Shown in pieces: positions 23,691-37,676 of a stretch of 64,000 bases of DNA; position 1 is the first letter of the stretch, and every line of letters begins with the position of its first letter. The position numbers and the translations under genes were made by a program. Source of the stretch: CBDCGV01 sp965216955 (GTDB lineage: Bacteria; Bacteroidota; Bacteroidia; Chitinophagales; JADIYW01); contig CBDCGV010000016.1 of NCBI GenBank assembly GCA_965216955.1, forward strand, positions 1-64,000, given 5' to 3'. The notes beneath the pieces were generated by a model. That model did not search any database. It had not been told where the DNA came from and worked only from the letters and a program-made list of their open reading frames with translations.

Positions 23691-26600
23691 TTAATTTGTA
23701 AGCATTATGTCGTCTATATAATAAACAGAACCGTCGGCTGGCCCGTTATCTACATCATCTGGAATTATAACAAACTTATCATAAACATTTGTTCCAGATG
23801 TAAATGGCTGATCGTTAAAATCAAATGTTAACTCTGTCCATGCATTAGCATTTGTGATAGTAGCTGTTTTTTGATAAGTTACAATTGGCCCCTGATTACC
23901 TTCCTTTTCTATTTGAAATCTTACAACCACATTCGCTTTTGGCGACCAAATTTTCATTTTAAACACCTTAGTCGTGGTCATATCAAAATTTGACGGAAAA
24001 AATGTGAAAAATACCTGAATACCAAGCGGCCCCAGATACTTTGTTAAATTGATACACTTTATCCGTCGTATTAATCCCTGTCTTATTAGGATTTTCTGCT
24101 GGAAACCCTGTTACACCATCACCATCTTCAAACACTCCCGATAAATTCTCACAGTTCTCAAAATCAATTGGGAAAGTCGTCAAATTAGGAGCTTGTGGTG
24201 TAGAACATCCTCCAGAACTTGAAGTTTTATAGAAATAGATATTGTCTATCCAGATATTTGATGGATTCGTGCCTCCTTGTCCATCAAATTTTAATTGTAA
24301 AATATCTCCAAAAGATACACCTGTGAAATCTGAAAGTGGAATATCATAGCTGTTCCATTCGCCAGAAGTAATTGGCGTCAGGTTTACTAAAAACTCCCCT
24401 GTACTTGCACTTATTGGTGTGAACTTAATATCCGTCGCATCAGCCGTCCATACATCGATATGTACAAACTCCATCGAAGACATATCTTCATTACCCGTAA
24501 ACTGGGTTCCCTGATAATTAAAGTTATCGTACTTCAACGTATTGTTACCTGAAACACTCACCTGACTTGCTGATCCTGATTGTCCCCAATTTGGATTAAA
24601 GTCCGATACATTTATATCTGTATAGGCATCACTAAATACAGAGATTACATCTGCTGCGTCTCGTGTTGGTGTTGGTGCTGCTGTTGTTGGCTCTGTTGCC
24701 GAACTTGGCTCCTTATAAAAGTAGATATTGTCTATCCAGATATTTGATGGATTCGTACCTCCTTGTCCATCAAATTTTAATTGTAAAATATCTCCAAAAG
24801 ATACACCTGTGAAATCTGAAAGTGGAATATCATAGCTGTTCCATTCGCCAGAAGTAATTGGCGTCAGGTTTACTAAAAATTCCCCTGTGCTTGCACTTAT
24901 TGGTGTGAACTTAATATCCGTCGCATCAGCCGTCCATACATCGATATGTACAAACTCCATCGAGGACATATCTTCATTACCCGTAAACTGGGTTCCCTGA
25001 TAATTAAAGTTATCATACTTCAACGTATTGTTACCTGAAACACTCACCTGACTTGCTGATCCTGATTGTCCCCAATTTGGATTAAAGTCCGACACATTTA
25101 TATCTGTATAGGCGTCACTAAATACAGAGATCACATCTGCTGCGTCTCGTGTTGGTGTTGGTGCTGCTGTTGTTGGCTCTGTTGCCGAACTTGGCTCCTT
25201 ATAAAAGTAGATATTGTCTATCCAGATATTTGATGGATTCGTACCTCCTTGTCCATCAAATTTTAATTGTAAAATATCTCCAAAAGATACACCTGTGAAA
25301 TCTGAAAGTGGAATATCATAGCTGTTCCATTCGCCAGAAGTAATTGGCGTCAGGTTTACTAAAAACTCCCCTGTACTTGCACTTATTGGTGTGAACTTAA
25401 TATCCGTCGCATCAGCCGTCCATACATCGATATGTACAAACTCCATCGAGGACATATCTTCATTACCCGTAAACTGGGTTCCCTGATAATTAAAGTTATC
25501 ATACTTCAACGTATTGTTACCTGAAACACTCACCTGACTTGCTGATCCTGATTGTCCCCAATTTGGATCCGACACATTTATATCTGTATAGGCATCACTA
25601 AATACAGAGATCACATCTGCTGCGTCTCGTGTTGGTGTTGGTGCTGCTGTTGTTGGCTCTGTTGCCGAACTTGGCTCCTTATAAAAGTAGATATTGTCTA
25701 TCCAGATATTTGATGGATTCGTGCCTCCTTGTCCATCAAATTTTAATTGTAAAATATCTCCAAAAGATACACCTGTGAAATCTGAAAGTGGAATATCATA
25801 GCTGTTCCATTCGCCAGAAGTAATTGGCGTCAGGTTTACTAAAAATTCCCCTGTGCTTGCACTTATTGGTGTGAACTTAATATCCGTCGCATCAGCCGTC
25901 CATACATCGATATGTACAAACTCCATCGAGGACATATCTTCATTACCCGTAAACTGAGTTCCCTGATAATTAAAGTTATCGTACTTCAACGTATTGTTAC
26001 CTGAAACACTCACCTGACTTGCTGATCCTGATTGTCCCCAATTTGGATTAAAGTCCGACACATTTATATCTGTATAGGCATCACTAAATACAGAGATCAC
26101 ATCTGCTGCGTCTCGTGTTGGTGTTGGTGCTGCTGTTGTTGGCTCTGTTGGTGTTGAACCTCCTGTTGTAAGCTCAATATCATCAATGTAATAAATAGAA
26201 CCATCAGCAGGTCCATTATCCTCATCATCAGGAATAATGACAATTTTATCATATTCTATTGGTCCAGTTAACGCATCACCAGAAAAATCAAAGGTTAACT
26301 CTGTCCATGTATTTGCAGTTGCAACGGTTTGCGTTTTATTGAAAGTAGCGATTGGTCCTTGATTCCCTTCTTTTTCAATTTGAAATCTTACAATCACATT
26401 TGCTTTTGGTGACCAAATCTTCATTTTAAAGACTTTGTTGGTCGTCATGTCAAAATTTGACGGAAAAATGTGAAATAGACCAGAATACCATGCCGCTCCA
26501 GAAACTTTATTTAATTGATACACTTTATCTGATGTATTAATCCCTGTCTTATCAGGATTCTCTATTGGTGCACCTGTTACTCCATCTCCTGATTCAAACA

Positions 26601-28578
26601 CTCCAGAAAGATCCTCACAATTCTCAAAATCAATTGGTAAAGATGTCAAACTTGGACTTTGAGGTGTAGAACAATCTCCACCTGTACTTGAAGTTTTATA
26701 GAAATAAATATTATCTATCCAGATGTTAGATGGATTGGTTCCCCCTTGTCCATCAAATTTTAATTGACCTACTTGACTAAAATCTACATCAGTAAATTCC
26801 GATAGTGGAATATCATAACTTACCCATTGTCCTGAAGTAATTGGCGTTAAACCAACCAATGTTTCGCCGTCTCCGATAGGTGTGAATTTTACATCTGTGG
26901 CATCAGTCGTCCACATATCAATATGTACAAACTCCATATCTGACAAGTCTTCATTACCTGTAAACTGAGTACCTTGATAATTGAAATTGTCATATTTCAA
27001 AGTATTGTTACCATCTACACTGACCTGACTTGCTGCACCTGATTGCCCCCAGTTAGGATTAAAATCTGATACACCAATATTTGTATATGCATCACTAAAT
27101 ACAGAAATCACATCTGCCGCATCACGTGTTGGTGTAGGTGCCGCTTCTGTCGGTCCATTATTACCTACATCTTCATTTCCTATATAGAAGTAAATGTTAT
27201 CTACAAAAACATTTGGTATATCTCCAGACAATACTATTAGCGCTAATTTTGTTTTTGTACTTGGTAGTGGAATATCTAAGCTTACCCATTCTCCCGTCTC
27301 CAAAGCCGGACTCATAAAAGTAGTTTCAGAAACGATATCATCGCCACCACCTATAGCTCCATCTGGACCTGCATCAAATACTTCAATCTTAAACTGCTTA
27401 CCAGCGGTTTCGTCCGGTGTCCAAATATCCATATGTAAATGTGTCATTTCAGAAGCATCTACTGTAGGATTGGCAAATTGAATACCTACAAAATTGAGCA
27501 ACTTATACCTTATCATATCGTCTCCATCGACTTGTGGATAATCCTCTACCGTAGTAGAACCATCACCTGTCCAATATCCATTAAAGAAATCTACCGGTAC
27601 ATTGTTATAAACATTACTATACAAAGAAATTACACTATCGGAATTAACAGTTGGCACAGGAGCTGTTGGCGGTAATATAGCCTCTCCTGTTGACACAATA
27701 GCTAATGACCCCACAGCATCAACATCTCCCATTTTGGCTGTTATTACTGCAGTACCTGCATCAAGTACCATTGCTACACCTAGGCTACTAACCGTAGCAA
27801 CAGATGTTTCAGAAGATGTGAATGTCAAATACGAAGGTGAAATTTCGACCAATTGTTCGATGTCGTCTAATAGACTAACTGTTAAAATCAATTCTTCAAC
27901 AGTTATATTCTGACCTGTTTCAGCACTTACTGTATCATTTCTTTTTCCTTGAATACCAGCTTCATAGTGTGCCAATGTACCTAAACTTTCAAATTGAACT
28001 TCATCAACCCAAAAGGAATATCCTGCTCCATTGTCATTTAAAGTTCCATCTGAAAAAAAGAATAATCCTTTTTCTTGAATAAGTTTAGATGGATCTGGAA
28101 TTGGAATAATCACTTTTTCCCATGCAGTGCTAACTTTCAAATCCTTTAAAGTCACCCTATATTCAGAATCCCCCTCACCAAACTCATCACCAAATCCTAA
28201 TTGATCTATTGTAGCAGATTGAGAAGCTCTTACCCAAAAAGTAAGTGCATTAAACCCTGACAAATCACGTCCATCCGCCACATAAAAAGCACCCCCAGCA
28301 TAATTACCGGTTGGATCATCTGGATTTGGAACATCAAACCTCATTGACGCCTCGCCATCATAAACAATATCATTATCCACCTGAAAAGCCGTTAATTTTG
28401 ATCCTCCATAGGCACCATACTCTAAACCGCTACTAAATCCATCAATAAACACTTCTCCGTTGGTAGAGAAAGTTGCAGGATCTAAGTCATCAAAATCTCT
28501 TTTACAACTAATAATGACAGATGACAAGATAAATGTCATTAATAGAATAGTTACCGAAAAACTTCTTTTATTCCTCAT
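23691..28578 (-). pseudogene. Surface glycan-binding lipoprotein with tandem CBM-like repeats, frameshifted near its end
   Basis: The main frame runs 28578 to 23983 (1531 residues); the remainder (23981-23691, 96 residues) continues in another frame. Lipoprotein signal (Cys26 in VIISCKRD), CBM-like domain (about 30-205), BIG2-like domain (about 215-300), a further beta-sandwich, a diverged copy of a 160-residue repeat (about 479-626), a domain with FPIDFENCEDLSG, four near-identical repeats (about 811-1451), then a second FPIDFENCENLSG domain. At 23997-24002 a run of six A replaces the five A found in the parallel domain at about 26465, so HIFPSNFDM becomes HIFSVKF-stop. Restored length is about 1629 residues. 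It replaces SusD/E/F-type binding proteins in this locus. Confidence 0.85.
24225..26145 (-). repeat. Four tandem near-identical 486-bp repeats inside the binding lipoprotein
   Basis: The same anchor (ATATTGTCTATCCAGATA) recurs at 24239, 24725, 25211 and 25691, spacing 486, 486 and 480 bases; copies differ at only a few positions. The copy covering about 25211-25690 lacks six bases (SDPNWG in place of SDFNPNWG), in frame. A fifth, much older copy lies at about 26690-27140. Each encodes a domain with WTADATDIKFTPI and PSNIWIDNIYFYK, a jelly-roll CBM-like unit. Confidence 0.93.
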
Positions 28579-28610
28579 TTGTGAAATTTTATTAATTATT
28601 ATTTATTTTC

Positions 28611-31772
<3,162 letters not shown>

Positions 31773-31882
31773 TTTTTGTTAAGACAGCGTTAAGGTATGG
31801 TTTCCACAACAATAAGACATTACGATTACACTTCACAAACAGATAATTCAACAGCATTTTAACTCACACTGCTTTTAACCAC

Positions 31883-31911
31883 CTACTCATTTACTACTCA
31901 AAGACTACTCA
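31883..31911. promoter_or_regulatory. Three CTACTCA direct repeats at 11-bp spacing
   Basis: CTACTCA begins at 31883, 31894 and 31905, exactly one helical turn apart, in the divergent promoter region between the glucan operon (start 31772) and the propeller/LuxR-type regulator (start 31953). This is the form of a cooperative activator site, most likely for the regulator itself. Confidence 0.6.
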
Positions 31912-31952
31912 CTTCTGGTTTTTTCTCCTAACTTTAGGAATAATACGTAACT

Positions 31953-34832
31953 ATGTCTGCCAAAATCAAATACTCATTATGTATTTTTCTAATAACCTGC
32001 CAAGCGTATGTTATTTTTGGTAATTACGATATAGGAACACCATTTATCGAATCATTCTCTGCGGAAGACAATAAAACAGGAGCCCAAAATTGGGATATCG
32101 CTCAAGATTCGAGGTACGTAATGTATTTTGCCAACAATGATGGGCTACTAGAATTTGATGGTTTTAATTGGAATATCTACCCACTACCTAACAAAACCAT
32201 TGTTAGATCTGTTGAAGTTGATAGGAATGGTCAAATTTATACTGGTGGTCAAAACGAATTAGGAAGATTTATACCTAATTCTAAAGGAGCCTGGGAATAT
32301 GAATCTCTTAAGCCCTCAATACCATTGGAATTTAGAGATTTTGAAGATGTTTGGGATCTCAATGTATTTAACAATAATATTGTTTTTAGATCCTCAGGAA
32401 AACTCTATTTCTATAGGAATAATCAATGGGAAATAGACAACCAGCTTTCAATTAAGTTTCTCAAAAATATAAATGATGAGATACTAGTTCAAGATGATGA
32501 TGGACTATTACACTGGTATGAGCAAAAGCAATGGAAACAAGTAAACGACTCTGAAAAATTGAGAGGAAGCACCATAAATGGAATAATTCCACTAAATAAA
32601 TCACATTTCCTAATTACAACAGTTGAAAAAGGTATTTTTGAATACAAAAATAGCTCTATTGAAAAATGGACAACTACGCTCTATGATTTTTTCTCAACAA
32701 ATCTAATCAATTGTGCTACTCAACTATATGATGGAAGCATTGCCATTGGAACTTACCTTTCTGGACTCGTAATTATTGACCCCAATGGCCATCTCAAGTA
32801 TCATATTACTAAGAATGATGGACTCCTTAGTAACAATATATCGAGTCTTTATAGCGACGCTAGCAATAACTTGTGGGTAGGTTTAGGAAATGGGATTAAT
32901 CTTGTTAAGGTCAATTTTCCATTTTTACGAATCTATCCAGATGGAGAACTTGGAGGAACCGGGTATGCGATAAAGGTATTTGACAAAAAATTATACCTAG
33001 GAACGAGCAATGGTCTCTTTAGTATACCCTGGACACAAGAATCACAGAAAATAACAGATTTGAAAAAATTTGTCCCTATTGAAGGGACAAGTGGTCAAAC
33101 TTGGGGCCTCAATATTGTGAATGGATCATTAATACTAAGTCACCACAAAGGCGCTTTTTTTATTAAACATAACAAAGCCTTTGAGGCGCTAAAAGAAACA
33201 GGGGTATGGTTGATGAATGAATATAAAAGTGGCATATGTATAATCGGCACTTATGAAGGCATTACATTTTATAATAATCAATCGGGAAATTTTGATAAAA
33301 CTCCCATATCCTCAGCATTCAAAGAATCTAGTCGATTTGTTGAACAAGATATCGATGACAATATATGGATCTCACATCCGTACAGAGGAGTTTTTAAATT
33401 AACCGTAGAGCGAGATACGTTGATCGTAAATCACTATGGTTCTGAAGATGGACTCCCCAACAATTTACATAATCACTTATTCAAGATTAAAAATGAAATT
33501 ATTGTTTGTGGAGAAACAGGAATATTCAATTATGACAGCAATTCTAATCAATTTGTCCCTCATCAAACATTAAATGAAATACTTGGAGAAAATGTAAAGA
33601 TTAGAAGATTATTTGAAGCCCCTAATGGAGATATATGGTTTATTACTCAAGATAAGGTCGGATTGCTAAAAGTTACTGATAAGTTGTTGGAAAAGGATGT
33701 TATTCAAATTGAATTTCCAGCGTTAAGATCTTATCTAAATGATGGATTTGAATTAATTTATCCTTATAATGACAAACACGTTTTCTTAACTGCCAGACAA
33801 GGATTTATACATTATTTGCCTCAAAAAAAGATAACCACGGATTCATCCTTTCATCTATTACTAAACGAAGTGAAAATATATGGAAAGCCAGATAGTATTG
33901 TTTTTTCAGGTATTTTTAATGAAAACGAATCGATCACGCCTCACCAGCCTCTTAAAATGAAACATCATTTTGATCGACGTATCAGGGGATTACAATTTGC
34001 CTATTCAGCTAGTGATTTTACAAACAATAAGGAATTACTATTTAGGCATCAGCTATTAGGTTTTGATAAAGGTTGGTCAAAATGGACAAAGCAGCGAATT
34101 AAAGAATACACCAACTTACCAGCGGGTGAATACTCCTTTAAAGTTCAAGCAAAGCGTTTGAATGGCGACCTTACTCCTCCCTTTTCTTATGACTTTGTGA
34201 TCAAGCAGCCATGGTATGCAACCAAAGGAGCAAAACTTCTATATGTATTTTTATTTTGTTTAGCAGGTATATTACTCTATAGACTCAATCGTAAGAAGTT
34301 TGAAAACGTAAGAGAAGAAGCGCATCAAACTGTGCAAAGGTCGCAACAAGAAATAGATCGATTGGAAAAGAAAAATATTAAAAGCCAACTAGAGCACAAG
34401 AACAGGGAGCTTGTTTCATCGGCATTACACATTTCCAGAAAAAATGAAATTCTGACGCAGATTACCAATAAATTAAGCAAGATAGAAACAGAATGTACTG
34501 ATGAAAGCACCGTTAACCAACTTAAAAAACTTAAACACTTGTTGCGAAATGAAGAAATTGTGGAAGAAGGTTGGGAAAACATTATGTTTCATTTTAATGA
34601 ATTAAACGGGGAGTACATTAATGAACTAAAAAAGAAACACCCCTCTCTTTCACCTAAAGATCTTAAACTTTGCACCTACTTAAAAATGAATTTATCTACT
34701 AAAGAAATTGCGTCAATGATGAATGTCAGCATCCGTTCAGTTGAAGCAAGTCGTTATCGCTTAAGAAAAAAAATGAACTTATCCAGCAATGATAACCTTA
34801 CTGAAGTGCTAATGAATTTTGAGTGGCAGTAA
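31953..34832 (+). CDS. Propeller-type sensor/LuxR-type HTH regulator of the glucan locus
   Basis: 959 residues: signal peptide (MSAKIKYSLCIFLITCQAYV), two seven-bladed propellers made of short 'regulator propeller' repeats (about 40-650; NLWVGLGNGINLV, PNGDIWFIT), a Y_Y_Y domain (about 680-750; NNKELLFRHQLLGFDKGWSKW, YTNLPAGEYSFKVQA), one membrane helix (about 757-775), a cytoplasmic coiled coil (about 780-870) and a LuxR-type HTH (about 890-950; LSPKDLKLCTYLKMNLSTKE, VSIRSVEASRYRLRKK). There is no kinase, receiver or AraC domain, so it differs from classic hybrid two-component regulators and would pass the glycan signal straight through the membrane to DNA. Divergent from the glucan operon. 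Confidence 0.92.
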   Translation: MSAKIKYSLCIFLITCQAYVIFGNYDIGTPFIESFSAEDNKTGAQNWDIAQDSRYVMYFANNDGLLEFDGFNWNIYPLPNKTIVRSVEVDRNGQIYTGGQNELGRFIPNSKGAWEYESLKPSIPLEFRDFEDVWDLNVFNNNIVFRSSGKLYFYRNNQWEIDNQLSIKFLKNINDEILVQDDDGLLHWYEQKQWKQVNDSEKLRGSTINGIIPLNKSHFLITTVEKGIFEYKNSSIEKWTTTLYDFFSTNLINCATQLYDGSIAIGTYLSGLVIIDPNGHLKYHITKNDGLLSNNISSLYSDASNNLWVGLGNGINLVKVNFPFLRIYPDGELGGTGYAIKVFDKKLYLGTSNGLFSIPWTQESQKITDLKKFVPIEGTSGQTWGLNIVNGSLILSHHKGAFFIKHNKAFEALKETGVWLMNEYKSGICIIGTYEGITFYNNQSGNFDKTPISSAFKESSRFVEQDIDDNIWISHPYRGVFKLTVERDTLIVNHYGSEDGLPNNLHNHLFKIKNEIIVCGETGIFNYDSNSNQFVPHQTLNEILGENVKIRRLFEAPNGDIWFITQDKVGLLKVTDKLLEKDVIQIEFPALRSYLNDGFELIYPYNDKHVFLTARQGFIHYLPQKKITTDSSFHLLLNEVKIYGKPDSIVFSGIFNENESITPHQPLKMKHHFDRRIRGLQFAYSASDFTNNKELLFRHQLLGFDKGWSKWTKQRIKEYTNLPAGEYSFKVQAKRLNGDLTPPFSYDFVIKQPWYATKGAKLLYVFLFCLAGILLYRLNRKKFENVREEAHQTVQRSQQEIDRLEKKNIKSQLEHKNRELVSSALHISRKNEILTQITNKLSKIETECTDESTVNQLKKLKHLLRNEEIVEEGWENIMFHFNELNGEYINELKKKHPSLSPKDLKLCTYLKMNLSTKEIASMMNVSIRSVEASRYRLRKKMNLSSNDNLTEVLMNFEWQ

Positions 34833-34951
34833 GAATCATTCATCTATGCAAAAGGTTTTAAAGGTATACTCTTTTATTAAATATAAAATTAGTGTGCGTT
34901 TATTCATATTATATAAGTTATTTTAGGTCATTAATAATTAGTGTTTTATAA

Positions 34952-36112
34952 ATGAAAAAGATATTGTTATTAGGATCTGGAGAATTAGGGAAAGAATTTG
35001 TAATTGCCGCAAAGAGGCTAGGCCAATATGTTATTGCTGCTGACAGCTATGATAATGCTCCTGCTATGCAAGTAGCTGATGATAAAGAGGTTCTTAATAT
35101 GTTAGACGGGAAAGAACTAGATAGAATAGTTACAAAACACCAACCAGATATAATTGTTCCAGAAGTAGAAGCTATAAGAACCGAACGATTTTACGATTAT
35201 GAAAAGCAACATATACAAGTTGTTCCTAGTGCTAAAGCGGCCAATTATACTATGAATAGGAAGGCTATAAGAGACTTAGCTGCAAATAAACTAGGCTTAA
35301 AAACTGCTAAGTTTTGCTATGCTAAAAGCGAAGAAGAGCTAATCAATGCAACTAAGGCAATAGGACTACCATGTGTTGTAAAACCTTTAATGTCTTCTTC
35401 AGGAAAAGGGCAATCGACAATAAAAAAAGAAGAGGATATCTCTACCGCATGGAAATACGCTATAGAAGGATCTAGAGGTGATGTTGTTGAGGTAATTGTA
35501 GAAGAATTTATCACCTTTGATTTAGAAATCACATTGCTTACACTTACCACTAAAGATGGCAATGTACTTTATTGCCCACCAGTTGGACATAGACAAGAAC
35601 GTGGAGATTATCAAGAAAGCTGGCAGCCGGCTTTAATAAAAGAAAAGCACCTTTTAAAAGCGCAAAACATGGCGCAGAAAGTTACTCAAGAATTGGGTGG
35701 TGCAGGCATTTGGGGTATAGAGTTTTTTATTACAAAAGATGACGTTTACTTCTCTGAATTATCTCCCAGACCCCATGACACAGGGATGGTAACTTTAGGT
35801 AACACTCAAAATTTAAATGAATTTGAACTTCATGCAAGAGCAATACTAGGACTTCCCATTCCAGAAATCAGGCAGCAACAGTTTGGTGTTAGCGCTGTAA
35901 TCTTAGCAAAAAAAGATAGTATACACCCTATCCTTTCAGGAATTGAAAATGCTTTGCAACACCCATTAGTTGATCTAAAAATTTTTGGAAAACCAACTTC
36001 TCGCCCTTACAGAAGAATGGGTGTTATAACAGTGTCAGACGAAATAGGGAGTGATCTTGATCACTTAAGAAAACTTGCAAAACAAGCCGCTGATAAAATT
36101 AAGATTGATTAA
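34952..36112 (+). CDS. purT: Formate-dependent phosphoribosylglycinamide formyltransferase (GAR transformylase 2)
   Basis: 386 residues, the standard PurT length, ATP-grasp fold: ILLLGSGELGKEFVIAAKRLG (N-terminal Rossmann-like), VVKPLMSSSGKGQS (ATP-binding loop), GIEFFITKDDVYFSELSPRPHDTGMVTL (metal/ATP site) and a C-terminal domain with PYRRMGVITVSD. It makes formyl-GAR from GAR, formate and ATP in purine synthesis. Monocistronic housekeeping gene, 119 bases after the regulator and convergent with the hydroxylase gene. Confidence 0.97.
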   Translation: MKKILLLGSGELGKEFVIAAKRLGQYVIAADSYDNAPAMQVADDKEVLNMLDGKELDRIVTKHQPDIIVPEVEAIRTERFYDYEKQHIQVVPSAKAANYTMNRKAIRDLAANKLGLKTAKFCYAKSEEELINATKAIGLPCVVKPLMSSSGKGQSTIKKEEDISTAWKYAIEGSRGDVVEVIVEEFITFDLEITLLTLTTKDGNVLYCPPVGHRQERGDYQESWQPALIKEKHLLKAQNMAQKVTQELGGAGIWGIEFFITKDDVYFSELSPRPHDTGMVTLGNTQNLNEFELHARAILGLPIPEIRQQQFGVSAVILAKKDSIHPILSGIENALQHPLVDLKIFGKPTSRPYRRMGVITVSDEIGSDLDHLRKLAKQAADKIKID

Positions 36113-36125
36113 TCTCCTTAATCAA
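36105..36125. terminator. Bidirectional hairpin between purT and the hydroxylase gene
   Basis: TTGATTAA (36105-36112) and TTAATCAA (36118-36125) form a perfect 8-bp stem with a 5-nt loop and overlap the stop codons of both convergent genes. AT-rich and without a long U tract, so weak. Confidence 0.45.
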
Positions 36126-37054
36126 AATCCATATTTTTTCTTTAAAACTTTTGCCCGTTCATCAGGCCCATCATGCTTCCAGCCCGGAGATCTAAAAATA
36201 TAAGACAACTTATTTCCAAGCCCTGGTGCTTTGATAACATCTTTTAAAATAGCAATCAATTCATGAGAAGCTATTTTAAAGAGATTCCTTGTATGGATAT
36301 TATGTGTAAGTCCATACTTAGCTTTTTCTTCTTCTGCTTGAAAACTACCAAACATCCTATCCCAAATGATTAATATTCCACCATAATTCCTATCTAGATA
36401 TTTAATATTAGCACCGTGGTGCACTCTATGATGTGATGGCGTATTCATAAATAGTTCAAGAAAACCCAACTTATTTATATATTCTGTATGAATCCAGAAT
36501 TGATATATAAGACTTAAAGACATCTGCGTTAACACCATTATCGGATGAAAGCCTAGTAAAGGCAACCATAGCCAAAGCAAATATTTATACATATACTCCC
36601 ACCATCCTTGTCTTAATGCAGTTGCCAGATTATAATCTTCAGAAGAATGATGATTAACATGCCCTGCCCACAAAATCCTAACCTCGTGCCCCAGTCTGTG
36701 ATGTACATAAAAAGTGAGATCTTCTAAAAAGAAAAGTAATACCCAAAGATACCAATGCGACTTATGCCAACTTAACTGTTTTAATTCTTCAAAAGAATCA
36801 GGTGCAAGGTTATCAAAAATTCTATATTTAAATAGAACAAAAAAAACTCCAACGTACAACGCTTTGCTTCCTAAATTTATAAATACAGACCCCAATCCCA
36901 TACCTATACTTGCTATCGCTTCTTTAACGTCATAATTCTTCTGATTTCTTTTAACCAAAAAATACTCAAACAAGATCAACACAATAAAAAAGGGAACAGC
37001 AAACGCAACGGGATCATTAAAACTAAGTGGATTGTAAAAACTAAAAATGATCAT
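36122..37054 (-). CDS. Sterol desaturase/fatty acid hydroxylase-family membrane enzyme
   Basis: 310 residues with about five membrane helices and the three di-iron His clusters of the family: HHRLGH (118-123), HVNHH (132-136) and HHRVHH (208-213). Such enzymes hydroxylate or desaturate lipid chains (carotenoids, sterols, sphingolipids, fatty acids) at the inner membrane; the substrate is not shown. It stands alone; the 103 bases upstream hold only AT-rich promoter-like DNA. Confidence 0.92.
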   Translation of the reverse strand: MIIFSFYNPLSFNDPVAFAVPFFIVLILFEYFLVKRNQKNYDVKEAIASIGMGLGSVFINLGSKALYVGVFFVLFKYRIFDNLAPDSFEELKQLSWHKSHWYLWVLLFFLEDLTFYVHHRLGHEVRILWAGHVNHHSSEDYNLATALRQGWWEYMYKYLLWLWLPLLGFHPIMVLTQMSLSLIYQFWIHTEYINKLGFLELFMNTPSHHRVHHGANIKYLDRNYGGILIIWDRMFGSFQAEEEKAKYGLTHNIHTRNLFKIASHELIAILKDVIKAPGLGNKLSYIFRSPGWKHDGPDERAKVLKKKYGF

Positions 37055-37157
37055 TGCAAAAAATTCTAAATGAAAGGTATCTCTTTTTTGACAAAATGGT
37101 ATAGTTATTCCGGTAGAATCTGCAAATACTAATATTATTTGCCATTTATCAAAAAGA

Positions 37158-37631
37158 CTACTCTCTTTTTATTTTCAGATCTATCACCTTCGATGCTTTA
37201 ACCGGAACTTTAAATTCCTTTTTAACAGCTTTAATTGTAACTGTACCCTTAATTTTTAATTGAGCTTCCTTAGACCTAAACATACTCCCTAAACCACCTA
37301 GAAACAAGTTTTTCAAAACTTCATCAGGTTCAAATATGTACTTAATCGGTATAGAAAATTCTTGTTTTGCCTTTACTTTAAAAGGTATTGTCTGAACAAC
37401 ATTTCCAATATTTTTTTCATTTATTTGAATGTCGAAGGTAGATTTTGAAACTGTAATTCCAACTGAATTAGGGTTATACATAACTACATCGGCAGCAATT
37501 TGCATCTTACCATCTTTTCTATTGAAATCAATATTTTCAAGTCTTTGAAAGGAAGGTTCTATATCTTTTTTACAAGCAACAATTGTACTAATAAAAATAA
37601 ATCCTATCAAAATCTGCTTAAAGTACTTCAT
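37158..37631 (-). CDS. LEA2/WHy-domain lipoprotein
   Basis: About 157 residues from the ATG at 37631 (the frame is open to 37664, but Met12 gives the clean lipoprotein signal MKYFKQILIGFIFISTIVAC). The mature part is a single LEA type 2 sandwich: ADVVMYNPNSVGITVSKSTF has the NP-N/S-V motif of the family and AKQEFSIPIKYIFEP the second half. Members bind or protect envelope components; exact role unknown. Ends 13 bases downstream are those of the epoxide hydrolase-like gene transcribed before it, so both may be one transcript. Confidence 0.85.
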   Translation of the reverse strand: MKYFKQILIGFIFISTIVACKKDIEPSFQRLENIDFNRKDGKMQIAADVVMYNPNSVGITVSKSTFDIQINEKNIGNVVQTIPFKVKAKQEFSIPIKYIFEPDEVLKNLFLGGLGSMFRSKEAQLKIKGTVTIKAVKKEFKVPVKASKVIDLKIKRE

Positions 37632-37676
37632 AAGTTTTATTTTATACAAGAGATCAAATAACATTATTTTTTGACC

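Noticed and set aside
24225..26145. CRISPR-like or mobile repeat array
   Set aside because: Units are 480-486 bases, fully coding and in frame; no short repeats with unique spacers and no cas genes.
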